From NCBI RefSeq assembly GCF_002778015.1, contig NZ_NJPP01000003.1:7665-56742 (forward strand): a DNA stretch of 49,078 nucleotides. The letters are read 5' to 3'. Position 1 is the first letter of the stretch. Each line of letters opens with the position of its first letter. Position numbers and translations under genes: made by a program. Positions 18,864 to 29,045 of the stretch are shown piece by piece. Source of the stretch: Bartonella tribocorum. Lineage in GTDB: Bacteria; Pseudomonadota; Alphaproteobacteria; Rhizobiales; Rhizobiaceae. The notes beneath the pieces were generated by a model. That model had not been told where the DNA came from and ran no database searches. It saw only the letters and a list, made by a program, of their open reading frames with translations.

Positions 18864-20120
18864 TTATTGTTTGCGAAGGAGCAAAAGCACTTGAGAGGAT
18901 GGATATCCATTTACTTTTAAACCGTGATGCAGCTGAAAAGCTTTAATTGCTTTGCGGGAGGCTGTTCCGATTTTTCCATCAATATTCCCTTTATAATAGC
19001 CCAGTGCACTTAAGCGAGATTGCAGTTCTTTGCATTCTTGGAAGGTGAGAGGTTGAAAAGGTCTTTGCCAATCATGCACTAATCCAGGACGTCCAGAGAT
19101 ACGCTCAGCAAGAAGGGAAACAGCAAAAGCATAACGATCTGCGTTATTATAACGTTTTAGAACAAAGAAATTTTTTGTGACTAAGAATATAGGTCCTTTT
19201 GCGCCATCTGGATATTTTAATATTGCTTGTTCAGCTAATGGAGGAAGAGGATGCCCATTTGCGCATTCTACACCTAATTTTTTCCATTTTTCAAAGGAGT
19301 GCCAGTTTTCAGGAAGGTTTTTCCCCTGGGGAACTTTTACCTCTATCCCCCAAATAAGGTGAGGTTGCCAGCCATTTTTGTGGAGAAGGTTAGCAGCAGT
19401 AGCCAGAGCATCTGGAACAGAGTTCCAGATATCACGCCGCCCATCTTTGTCCATATCAATGGCATAGGCGAGATAACTGCTTGGAATAAATTGTGTATGT
19501 CCCAATGCTCCAGCCCAAGATCCAGTGAGTTGAGAGCGTTTAATTTCACCACTTTGTAGAATCTTCATAGCAGCAATCAGTTGTGTATGTGCATATTTTG
19601 AACGTTTTTTATCAGCATAGGCGAGAGTTGCAAGCGAGCGAATGGTATCACGCATGACACTTTTATTGGTTAAAACTTTCCCGTAATTGCTTTCCATTGA
19701 CCAAATAGCAAGCAGAATATTGCGGTTAACACCAAAACGTTTTTCAATTTGAAGAAGCCATTTATTCCATTTTTTTGCTTGGCGGCGTCCTTCCACAATT
19801 GCGATATCATGGACACGATTATCGAAATAATTCCATGAGGGAGCAACAAATTCTGGTTGGTATGCAGCGTTTTTTAAAACTTCTGGATCAATGGCATGAA
19901 TGCCTTTAAAAGCCATATGAAATATAGAGGGGGCAATATCGTGAGCAATAGCTATTTTTTTAAACTCTTTAATCCAGTGTTTAAATCCGCTATCAGCATA
20001 GGAAAAGGAGGCAAAAAACATAAAAAAAGCAGACAAAAGAACGACAAAGCCAGTGATAGGCGTTCTCTGATTTATTGATTTCTCTAAAAAAGAGAAAGTT
20101 TTCAATTCTGTTTTTTGCAT
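18864..20120 (-). CDS. lytic murein transglycosylase (MltB family) with peptidoglycan-binding domain
   Basis: This enzyme cleaves peptidoglycan glycan strands to form 1,6-anhydro ends. The N-terminus has a hydrophobic segment (about residues 25-42) ending in SFSYADS, so the protein is exported. The SLT domain is of MltB type: LLAIWSMESNYGKV contains the catalytic Glu, followed by SWAGALGHTQFIPSSYLAYA, RRDIWNSVPDALATAANLL and a GLVHDWQRPF block. The C-terminal 60 residues form a PG_binding_1 repeat (LSALGYYKGNIDGKIG, AIKAFQLHHGLKVNG). I preferred ATG 20120, preceded by GGGGAC; the frame extends eight codons to TTG 20144. The DUF459 gene follows 15 nt downstream. Confidence 0.92.
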   Translation of the reverse strand: MQKTELKTFSFLEKSINQRTPITGFVVLLSAFFMFFASFSYADSGFKHWIKEFKKIAIAHDIAPSIFHMAFKGIHAIDPEVLKNAAYQPEFVAPSWNYFDNRVHDIAIVEGRRQAKKWNKWLLQIEKRFGVNRNILLAIWSMESNYGKVLTNKSVMRDTIRSLATLAYADKKRSKYAHTQLIAAMKILQSGEIKRSQLTGSWAGALGHTQFIPSSYLAYAIDMDKDGRRDIWNSVPDALATAANLLHKNGWQPHLIWGIEVKVPQGKNLPENWHSFEKWKKLGVECANGHPLPPLAEQAILKYPDGAKGPIFLVTKNFFVLKRYNNADRYAFAVSLLAERISGRPGLVHDWQRPFQPLTFQECKELQSRLSALGYYKGNIDGKIGTASRKAIKAFQLHHGLKVNGYPSSQVLLLLRKQ

Positions 20121-20382
20121 TTTGAAGTCCCCATTAATATTCAATTTATTCGATGTGCAATAACTTTATTTTGTATTTAGTTTAATAGATAATATGATCA
20201 AGAAGAGGAAAAAACTGAAACAGATAATTCGTTTAATTCTTTCCATAACTTCTCATATTCTCTTTGTACATTTCTGATTGCCCATTATAATGATAATCAA
20301 AACAATAAGATATCTTTTTTACTATTTCGTAAAAACATGCGATAAATAAATAAGTTATATGAATTCATTGAGGAGGGTGAGT

Positions 20383-21270
20383 TTGCGTAAAATACGGAAA
20401 GCAGTATTTCCCGTTGCAGGTCTTGGTACGCGTTTTCTTCCTGCGACAAAAACGATTCCGAAAGAAATGCTAACAGTTGTTGATAAGCCTGTTATTCAAT
20501 ATGTTGTGGATGAGGCGCGGGAGGCTGGTATTGAGCATTTTATTTTTGTGACTGGACGCAATAAAGCGGTTATTGAGGATTATTTTGATGCGCAAGTTGA
20601 ATTATATACAACACTTGCTGAATGTGGAAAAAAGGAAGATCTTTCGCGTTTATACCGTTTACAGCCGTTGCCAGGGACCACTTCTTTCACACGGCAACAG
20701 CAACCTTTGGGGTTGGGGCATGCGCTTTGGTGCGCACGTGAATTAGTTGCAGGCGAACCTTTTGCTTTGTTATTACCTGATATGTTGGTACAAGCGAAAA
20801 AGGGGTCTCTTTCTGAGATGATGAGCCTTTATGAAAAGGTGGGTGGAAATATTATAGCAGTTCAAGAATGCGATCTTAGAGAAGCCCATAAATATGGCAT
20901 TGTGGGGAAAGGCAAACAAATTGCCAATGGTTTTGAAATCACAACAATGGTAGAAAAACCAGCATTTGGAACGGCACCATCAAATTTATATATCAATGGT
21001 CGTTATATTTTGCAGCCAGAAATTTTTAATATTCTCTCCACTCAAGAACGAGGAGAAGGAAATGAAATTCAACTAACAGATGCGATGATAAAGCTTTCAA
21101 AAGAACAGGATTTTTGGGGTTTGCAATTAGAAGGGCGCACTTTTGATTGCGGTTCTAAGGCTGGTTTTATTGAAGCTAATGTTGCATTTTCTTTGGCACG
21201 TGCTGATATGCACAGCCATATTTCCGCTTCATTGAAAAATTTACTAGAAACCATTAAAGTGGAAAAATGA
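20383..21270 (+). CDS. galU: UTP-glucose-1-phosphate uridylyltransferase
   Basis: GalU makes UDP-glucose from UTP and glucose 1-phosphate for surface polysaccharides and lipooligosaccharide. The nucleotide-binding N-terminus [17 protein letters not shown] is complete, followed by [20 protein letters not shown], the ALLLPDMLV block, [14 protein letters not shown] and the C-terminal [14 protein letters not shown] chose TTG 20383: it lies 6 nt after AGGAGG (20371-20376) and gives the usual GalU N-terminus, [13 protein letters not shown]. An ATG at 20359 in the same frame lies before the Shine-Dalgarno and would add eight atypical residues. The isomerase gene follows within 40 nt. Confidence 0.94.
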   Translation: MRKIRKAVFPVAGLGTRFLPATKTIPKEMLTVVDKPVIQYVVDEAREAGIEHFIFVTGRNKAVIEDYFDAQVELYTTLAECGKKEDLSRLYRLQPLPGTTSFTRQQQPLGLGHALWCARELVAGEPFALLLPDMLVQAKKGSLSEMMSLYEKVGGNIIAVQECDLREAHKYGIVGKGKQIANGFEITTMVEKPAFGTAPSNLYINGRYILQPEIFNILSTQERGEGNEIQLTDAMIKLSKEQDFWGLQLEGRTFDCGSKAGFIEANVAFSLARADMHSHISASLKNLLETIKVEK

Positions 21271-21309
21271 TGTAGATCTCTCACTTAATTTTATTGATTG
21301 AATTTGATT

Positions 21310-22302
21310 ATGACAATACCATTTTCTCATACGGCTTTGCAAGATTCTGTTGCATTGGCGCTTAAAACACTTGCCATTGAAAAGCAAGGGCTTCAAGCTC
21401 TTGAAGCAGCTCTTCTTGGAAATCTTTCATCTTCTTTTGAAGCGGCTGTGCAAACCATTAGAAACGCTCACGGACATGTGGTTATTACGGGTCTTGGAAA
21501 AAGTGGTCATATAGGGACAAAAATTGCAGCAACCTTAGCTTCAACTGGAACGCCTGCCTTTTTTGTTCACGCCGCAGAAGCCAATCACGGTGATCTTGGT
21601 ATGATTGGATCTGATGATGTTATTCTTGCGTTATCATGGTCTGGTGAAACGCAAGAGTTAAGTGGCATTATGAGTTATGCGGCGCGTTTTCGTATCCCTC
21701 TTATTGCAATGACATCACGTGAGCACTCTGTGTTAGGACGACAAGCTGATATTGTTCTCTTATTACCAAAGATAGAAGAGGCTTGCCCTCATGGTTTAGC
21801 TCCTACAACTTCAACAATTATGCAACTAGCAATGGGAGATGCATTAGCGGTTTCTCTTTTAGAAATGCGTGGTTTTACCGCAACCGATTTCAAAATATAT
21901 CATCCTGGCGGTTCTCTTGGTGCAAGTCTTAAATACGTGTGTGATATTATGCATGAGGGTGATCGTATTCCTTTGGTTATGCAGGGAACAGCGATGACTG
22001 AAGCGATGACTGTTTTGGTAAAAAAACATTTTGGTTGTGTTGGTGTTATCAATCAAGAAGGTGAACTCATCGGAATTGTGACCGATGGTGATCTTGCGCG
22101 GAACATTCATTTTAATTTATCAAAATTTAATGTTGACGAAGTGATGACAAAAGCACCTAAAGTTGTAAAGCCAAATACACTTGTTGGTGCGGCAATGGCC
22201 TTTATTAATGAACATCATATTGGTGCATTTTTCGTGGTTGAAGATAAAAAACCGATAGGAATTGTCCATTTTCATGATCTTTTGCGCATCGGTGCTGCTT
22301 AA
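21310..22302 (+). CDS. kdsD: KpsF/GutQ-type arabinose-5-phosphate isomerase
   Basis: The enzyme interconverts ribulose 5-phosphate and arabinose 5-phosphate, the first step towards KDO for lipid A-core. Order: an SIS domain (about residues 30-170, HVVITGLGKSGHIGTKIAAT, HGDLGMIGSDDVILALSWSG, APTTSTIMQLAMGDALAVSL), a linker with FKIYHPGGSLGASL, then two CBS domains (about 205-330, ending VVEDKKPIGIVHFHDLLRIG). The length of 330 residues is normal. The frame also offers TTG 21298 four codons earlier; neither start has a strong Shine-Dalgarno. It sits directly after galU, so the pair supplies sugar precursors for the outer membrane. Confidence 0.92.
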   Translation: MTIPFSHTALQDSVALALKTLAIEKQGLQALEAALLGNLSSSFEAAVQTIRNAHGHVVITGLGKSGHIGTKIAATLASTGTPAFFVHAAEANHGDLGMIGSDDVILALSWSGETQELSGIMSYAARFRIPLIAMTSREHSVLGRQADIVLLLPKIEEACPHGLAPTTSTIMQLAMGDALAVSLLEMRGFTATDFKIYHPGGSLGASLKYVCDIMHEGDRIPLVMQGTAMTEAMTVLVKKHFGCVGVINQEGELIGIVTDGDLARNIHFNLSKFNVDEVMTKAPKVVKPNTLVGAAMAFINEHHIGAFFVVEDKKPIGIVHFHDLLRIGAA

Positions 22303-22503
22303 GTTAGTGTTTCCTATTAGCTAAAATGTTATTTTAGGCTACAATAGCTTGAATGATACAAAGTCACAATTTTATTGTGAAGGGATTTTTGGCTGATATT
22401 GTGTAGAAAAAAGCGATTATTTTACACATTTTATAATGTTTAGAAAATTCTACGGATAGAGATTATATCAGTCTTTTTGCATATTTTAGAGAGGATTTTC
22501 CAT

Positions 22504-22528
22504 CAGGAGGAGAAAGGATCACCTCCTG
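22504..22528. repeat. hairpin downstream of omp10 carrying a perfect Shine-Dalgarno / anti-Shine-Dalgarno 12-mer
   Basis: CAGGAGG (22504-22510) pairs with CCTCCTG (22522-22528) around an 11-nt loop. The plus strand at 22516-22527 reads GGATCACCTCCT, identical to the conserved 3' end of 16S rRNA. The minus strand, transcribed from omp10, therefore carries the full complement AGGAGGTGATCC. No following open reading frame of useful length was seen. Confidence 0.6.
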
Positions 22529-22571
22529 TTTGATGTATGTGCGCTCTCTGTTCTTAAGAGAAGTTTCTCTT

Positions 22572-22940
22572 TTACTTTGTTGAAGTTTTCCGTTTAAGGA
22601 AAAACTGTGCTCCTGTATGTGAAGTGCAGAGAAGTTGCGTGGCATCATATGACATTGTACAATTCACTCTAGAAATTGTTCCACGGAGAATAGAGCGTAT
22701 TTCAATTTCTATATTTTGGGCATTGAGATAATTATAGGCCCCTTCTGATAGTTTTTCTTCTGTATCTGCGGCACGCGTTTCAAAAACACCATTGTGGAAA
22801 GAAGAAATAATACCATTCTCATCAACCCATTTTCCATCAATTTCAGTGGACATATTGGAGTTATAATATTGTGAAAAGTTACAGGCACTTAATAGGAAAG
22901 CGGTGATTGTAAGACATAAAATATGACAGGTATGTTTCAT
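22572..22940 (-). CDS. omp10: outer membrane lipoprotein Omp10
   Basis: A small lipoprotein of 122 residues with a clear signal peptide and lipobox (TAFLLSAC; Cys at residue 19). The mature part resembles the Brucella surface lipoprotein Omp10: IDGKWVDENGIISSFHNG, FETRAADTEEKLSEGAY, IEIEIRSILRGTISRVNC and a final GAQFFLKRK correspond segment by segment. Two further cysteines (VNC and LLC) may form a disulfide. Omp10 is a surface-exposed antigen; its molecular role is not settled. I chose ATG 22940, with GAGTG upstream; a GTG three codons earlier is also in frame. The gene is divergent from the NtrC-like regulator. Confidence 0.87.
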   Translation of the reverse strand: MKHTCHILCLTITAFLLSACNFSQYYNSNMSTEIDGKWVDENGIISSFHNGVFETRAADTEEKLSEGAYNYLNAQNIEIEIRSILRGTISRVNCTMSYDATQLLCTSHTGAQFFLKRKTSTK

Positions 22941-23194
22941 TGATTTCACTCTATTTAGATTATTTTGCTCTCTGTTTTCTATAAGATTATTAAATTACGC
23001 TATGAGTCAATATGAAAAATTTTATAAAAATCAATGAAAAAGCAAAAAAAATGGAAAAAAATGCCTTAATGTTGTATTTAATTAACAGCTTGATGAAATT
23101 CATAAGTGAAACACAAGAGGTGAAATATTTCTTATGGTTTACAACAATTTTTACATTAAGCCGCTGAATAGTCTCAAAGGAGATTATTGACATT

Positions 23195-24580
23195 ATGGTT
23201 GGTCCCATTCTTGTTGCGAGTGAAGATTATGGAAGACGTATAGAGCTTTCTGCTATGCTCCGAGGTTTTGGTTACCGTGTCATTGAAGCAGAAAATGGCC
23301 TGCGTACAATTGATCTTTTGCATAGGCGTAAAAACATTGTGCTTGCACTTCTTGATGTCGTGATGAGTGATTTGAGTGTGAGTGATTTGATTAAAATGAT
23401 TAGAGTTGCTGGTGTTTCTGTTCCTATTGTTGTGATAGCACAAAAAGAAAATCAAGATTTACTCCAGAAAGCTTTAACAGCTGGAGCGATTGATTATTGG
23501 CTTTATCCAGTAACATTATTACGTGTAAGAGTTACTTTGGATATTCTGGCTCTTATTTCTGCTTTAGAGCATGAGGTTCGAGATATTCGACGAAAGAAAG
23601 AGAATCATTTGCGATTTTCTGACCTTTACATCAAAAGTAGAGCTATGCAGATTGTTTTAGAGCAATCGAGAAAAGCAGCAACGACTTCACAGAATCTTTT
23701 GATAGAAGGTGAAGTTGGAACAGGTCGTGAGACCTTAGCACAAATTATTCATCATGAAGGTTTATTCTCGAAAGGTGCTTTTATTCGCTATCAATGTTCA
23801 GCGATTGCTGATCCAGAAGAAGAAAATCAGCATTGGTTTAAAGAATTTCTCCCTTTGGTTTCTTCGCTTGAACAAGGGACACTTTGCCTTTGTGATATTG
23901 ATCGGCTTGAGTCTATACAGCAAAGACGGTTTTCTCATTATCTTAAAGACAGAGAAAGGGGTACAAAAGGGGAACTTTTTCCTTTTCGGATCATTGCTAT
24001 TTCAACTTCGCGTTTAAAGGACTTGGTTAAAGAGAACTGTTTTTTGCATAGTTTGTATGAACAATTTTCTCATTTATCTATTAGCGTTCCTGCTTTACGA
24101 GAATTAAGGGATGACTTTCCAGAGATCACACAACGTTTAATCGATCACATTATAACAGAAACAGGGCGATCACATGTCCATGGTTTAGCAGGATCGGCTC
24201 TTTCCTTGCTTATGCAGTATGATTGGCCTGGTAATAGAAATGAACTTGAAAAATTTTTATTTCGTGCGATTTTACTCAGTGAGGGACCGTTATTAACTGT
24301 TCGAGATTTTCCGCAATTAATAGGAAATTCATTCATGAGTGTTCCAAATATCATTGAGGGTAATATGCAAGGAGATAATGAACAAGAATCGATACAATTT
24401 TTGAATACTGATGGGCATGTGCGTACTTTTGCAGAGATGGAACATGATATTATCGAGAAAGCGATTAAATATTATAAGGGACATATGAGTGAGATTGCGC
24501 GCCGCCTTCATATCGGTCGCTCTACACTTTATAGAAAAATGGAAGAATTGAGAACCATAAGAAATCAAGAACGAAAGTAA
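23195..24580 (+). CDS. NtrC-family response-regulator-like protein with degenerate receiver and AAA+ domains
   Basis: A 461-residue transcription regulator in three parts. The receiver domain (1-120) keeps the acidic pair E10/D11 and phospho-acceptor D54, but the conserved Lys is Tyr104. The AAA+ domain (about 145-380) keeps the fold but not the catalytic residues: Walker A reads GEVGTGRE (Lys to Arg), Walker B reads GTLCLCDI in place of GTLFLDEI, the sigma-54-contacting GAFTGA loop is missing, and both arginine fingers of FREDLYYRL are lost (FLHSLYEQF). The Fis-type helix-turn-helix (about 431-451, MSEIARRLHIGRSTLYRKME) looks intact. It probably binds DNA without sigma-54 ATPase activity. 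ATG 23195 has AAAGGAGA upstream. It is divergent from omp10. Confidence 0.88.
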   Translation: MVGPILVASEDYGRRIELSAMLRGFGYRVIEAENGLRTIDLLHRRKNIVLALLDVVMSDLSVSDLIKMIRVAGVSVPIVVIAQKENQDLLQKALTAGAIDYWLYPVTLLRVRVTLDILALISALEHEVRDIRRKKENHLRFSDLYIKSRAMQIVLEQSRKAATTSQNLLIEGEVGTGRETLAQIIHHEGLFSKGAFIRYQCSAIADPEEENQHWFKEFLPLVSSLEQGTLCLCDIDRLESIQQRRFSHYLKDRERGTKGELFPFRIIAISTSRLKDLVKENCFLHSLYEQFSHLSISVPALRELRDDFPEITQRLIDHIITETGRSHVHGLAGSALSLLMQYDWPGNRNELEKFLFRAILLSEGPLLTVRDFPQLIGNSFMSVPNIIEGNMQGDNEQESIQFLNTDGHVRTFAEMEHDIIEKAIKYYKGHMSEIARRLHIGRSTLYRKMEELRTIRNQERK

Positions 24581-24970
24581 AACGCATAACAATTTTTTTG
24601 ATGATAAACATGATTTTCAAAAAAGAGAGGGGCTTTTGATAAATTCGATGGGGAATCACCCCAAAAAAAGACCTCTTTATTGTAAATTTTATCTATTGAG
24701 GATGATTTTATAGACTTAAATAAAGTATAAATTTATTTGATTATTTTATCATTTGTTTCATTTTATACAATTTTAGTTCGGTTTACATTTATTAAAGCCG
24801 AGAGATATTTTTTAAGCTTTTAAATATTGCAACTAAAATTTTGGCATTATGGATATTAAGTTTATATTCTCTTAAGCAAGAAGTGGCATTTTACCGGCTA
24901 TACGGTTAAGATAAATTGTGGTTTGTATCACGGGTGATGCGATCGCTTAAAAATAGAAAGTTTATCCTCT
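24581..24970. other. intergenic region after the regulator gene
   Basis: About 390 bases without a supportable gene. A small hairpin, TGGGG-AATCA-CCCCA (24649-24663), followed by seven A's on the plus strand, lies within a larger imperfect pairing of AAAGAGAGGGGCTTTT with AAAAGACCTCTTTA. It could end the regulator transcript, although the U-tract is poor. Confidence 0.45.
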
Positions 24971-26542
24971 TTGACTCTTTTACAGATTGTTATTGGTTTT
25001 ATTCTCTTTTTTTTTATTGCGTCTATGTTGGCCATCTACACCTATGGGCGTTTTATGAAAAGTTCCAGGGGACAATCTTCTTATGCGTTACCTATTCAGA
25101 AGGATGAAACCAGGCTTGATCGTATCGTTAGTCAATTGGCTGAGAAAGAAAATGGATTGGGGGTTAATAAAGATGCCCTTTCCCTTATCATCAGTAATTT
25201 GGATGCGTTTTGTGTTCGTGCGATAGGTGCGGCAGAGGCTGGCCGTAGCCTTGATCTGATGTATTATATTTGGGATGATGATTTAACGGGGCGTTTATTA
25301 TTAAGTGAGATAGTTGAAGCAGCTGATCGGGGTGTTCGGGTACGGCTTCTGTTAGATGATATTAACGCTCAGGCACGTGATCCAGCTTATATTGCGCTGG
25401 ATAAACATCCTCATATTGAGGTGAGAATGTTTAATCCAGGGCGATCGCGTAAAGGTGGTTTACGCCGTGGTTTAGAGATTATATTACGGGCAATTACTGT
25501 AACACGGAGAATGCATAATAAAGCTTTTATTATTGATGGCAGGGTCGCTTTTGTAGGAGGACGTAATCTTGCAGATTCTTATTTTGATGCTGGTGAAGAA
25601 TCTCATTTTCGAGATTTAGATTTGATGTTAATCGGCCCCTCTGTTAAAAAGGTGGAAAGTGTCTTTGATGATTTTTGGAATAGTGCTGTTGTTTTGCCAA
25701 TTCATACTTTGGTTATTCCTAAAAGTGCAGGCGATCTTAGCTATTGGAAAGATAAATTACGCAAATTTCGGGATTCCAAGGTTGCAAAAGTTTATTTAGA
25801 TTATGTCAAAGAGCACATTAATTTTGATTGTTTTATCCAGACAGGAAAGCGGTTATTTTTAGCCGATAAAGTTGTTGTTCTTTCTGATCCTCCAGAAAAA
25901 GCATTGCGTAAAAAAGCAGGAAATTGGCTTATGAAGGCCCTTTCAAAGGTTATTGGCAATGCCCAAAAAACGGTTCAGATTACATCACCTTATTTTGTTC
26001 CTGGTAAGGTTGGTACGCAGCATTTTAGTAATTTGGTTTCAAAAGGTGTTGATGTCAAAATTCTCACCAATTCTTTGGCTGCGACCGATGTAGCATTAGT
26101 GCATGGTGGTTATGTACCGTATCGTAAGGCGCTGTTGAAAAGTGGTGTTAAGCTTTATGAATTAAAAGCGGAAGGCAACCCCCATGGGTTACGATTATTT
26201 CGATCGAGTAAGGCAAGTTTACATGCTAAAACTTTTTTAGTTGATCGTAAAACAGCTTTTATTGGATCTTTAAACTTTGATCCCAGATCAGCAGCACTCA
26301 ATACAGAAATGGGTATTCTCTTTGAATGTGCTCCCATTACAGCAAGGTTAGATTTGTTATTTTGTGAAGAAACGACGGGGGAAATGAGCTATCATCTTCG
26401 TCTTGATGACAATAATCGTATTTATTGGGATTTTATTGAAAATGAAAAAAAATATAGCATTGATCGTGAGCCAGAAAGCAATTTTTGGCGTCGCGCATTT
26501 GCAAAAATAATAAGTTGGTTACCTATTGAATCACAATTGTAA
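24971..26542 (+). CDS. phospholipase D / cardiolipin synthase-like membrane protein
   Basis: A member of the phospholipase D superfamily, 523 residues. One N-terminal membrane segment (about residues 2-25) is followed by two PLD domains. The HKD motifs are complete: MHNKAFIIDGRVAFVGGRN at about residue 180, and LHAKTFLVDRKTAFIGSLNF at about residue 420. The first half includes YYIWDDDLTGRLLL and RGVRVRLLLDDINA, typical of the cardiolipin synthase/PLD group. The single membrane anchor and the order of motifs fit either a cardiolipin synthase C-type enzyme or a surface-lipid PLD; the exact substrate cannot be read. The start is TTG 24971, the only usual start codon after an in-frame stop at 24935, with a weak GAAAG upstream. 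No close partner genes. Confidence 0.87.
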   Translation: MTLLQIVIGFILFFFIASMLAIYTYGRFMKSSRGQSSYALPIQKDETRLDRIVSQLAEKENGLGVNKDALSLIISNLDAFCVRAIGAAEAGRSLDLMYYIWDDDLTGRLLLSEIVEAADRGVRVRLLLDDINAQARDPAYIALDKHPHIEVRMFNPGRSRKGGLRRGLEIILRAITVTRRMHNKAFIIDGRVAFVGGRNLADSYFDAGEESHFRDLDLMLIGPSVKKVESVFDDFWNSAVVLPIHTLVIPKSAGDLSYWKDKLRKFRDSKVAKVYLDYVKEHINFDCFIQTGKRLFLADKVVVLSDPPEKALRKKAGNWLMKALSKVIGNAQKTVQITSPYFVPGKVGTQHFSNLVSKGVDVKILTNSLAATDVALVHGGYVPYRKALLKSGVKLYELKAEGNPHGLRLFRSSKASLHAKTFLVDRKTAFIGSLNFDPRSAALNTEMGILFECAPITARLDLLFCEETTGEMSYHLRLDDNNRIYWDFIENEKKYSIDREPESNFWRRAFAKIISWLPIESQL

Positions 26543-26652
26543 ATTTTTATAAACCACACTTTAAAAAAATATTTATTTTTCTTTTCATTTTATTTGTAGC
26601 ATGGCATAATTTTTTGCCAATCTACCCTATGAGAACCGCAGTTGTATTTTAA

Positions 26653-28203
<1,551 letters not shown>

Positions 28204-29045
28204 AGGAATAAGAGCTTAGCGTCATATCGCATAAATATAAAATATTCCAAGAACAAGAAAGAGAAACGGTTCTTTTTTATGTTTATGATTTGGTATAATA
28301 ATCCAGAAAAGGAAAGAACTAGAGGCTAAAACTCTAATTCTTTCTATTAAGATTTGTGTGAAGTAAATTATATAAAGTTAAAACTAACTTTTTGTTGTCT
28401 TACGTTCCGTCTTTGACGCACGTTGGCGATTGTTTGTCTGATCACCTTGGACGGATTTCTTTCCATTGTTTGAGGGCATTGTATTGTGGCGACTTTTAGA
28501 TGAAGTTGTTTTTCCATTATTATAAGTCATTATTTTCTCCTTTTAAATTGTCTGGCAGTTGCCAGTATGGTAAAAACGGTCATGCCAAATAGTGGTTCCA
28601 AGCATTTTTTAAAAAGTTAATTTTTTATTGAGAATAAGATGCGTCTGTTTCATCTTTTTAGAAGCTTTTTCTATTTTTCAGAGGAATAATATTTTCAAGA
28701 TGGAAGATTTTTGATTGTTTCTGTTGTTTATATAGGTTGAGAAAATTTCATTTTACGCAATAATTAAAGAGTATAATACATGGCAAAAAGAAGTTCTTTA
28801 TGGATGGCAGTGTATCTTTTAGCGTAAGAGGATTGTATGTGTTTTAGAAGGATAAAAAACCAATGGGCAGAAAATGAAAGGAAAAATCTAAATACACTCA
28901 ATTGGATTTTATAAAGCAGTACACTCAGAACATTTTAAAAGTGAATGTAAATTTTTGCTAGCCTTAAACAGGTTTCATTGGCAACAAGAAGATAATATTA
29001 TTTTTTTAATAGTTTAGAATTTTAGGATTTTAATGGGAGAAACGA
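28204..29045. other. intergenic region between guaB and the RsmB-type gene, containing one small gene
   Basis: About 840 bases. The only supportable gene is the 48-codon frame on the minus strand at 28384-28530. Weak hairpin potential (AAGAAC with GTTCTTTTTT, ending near 28279) lies after guaB. The rest is AT-rich, with only scraps of reading frame, such as a 15-codon one from ATG 28780. Confidence 0.55.
28384..28530 (-). CDS. small basic hypothetical protein (48 residues)
   Basis: I do not recognise the family. The frame encodes 48 residues, very hydrophilic and rich in Lys, Arg, Asn, Ser and Thr, with no hydrophobic segment: it begins MTYNNGKTTSSKSRHNTM and ends RASKTERKTTKS. Support comes from a strong Shine-Dalgarno (AAAAGGAGAAAATA just before the ATG at 28530) in a region otherwise barren of frames. 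A 14-bp near-palindrome CTGGCA-GT-TGCCAG lies at 28552-28565, in the leader or promoter. The composition suggests an unstructured nucleic-acid- or ribosome-binding peptide, but that is only inference. It is convergent with guaB. Confidence 0.62.
   Translation of the reverse strand: MTYNNGKTTSSKSRHNTMPSNNGKKSVQGDQTNNRQRASKTERKTTKS

Noticed and set aside
24916-25107. 63-codon plus-strand frame overlapping the start of the phospholipase D-like gene
   Set aside because: It is an out-of-frame shadow of the real coding frame, whose PLD domains are unambiguous.
28780-28827. 15-codon frame MAKRSSLWMAVYLLA
   Set aside because: Too short, and no Shine-Dalgarno, although a TATAAT-like stretch precedes it. 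Probably chance or a remnant.
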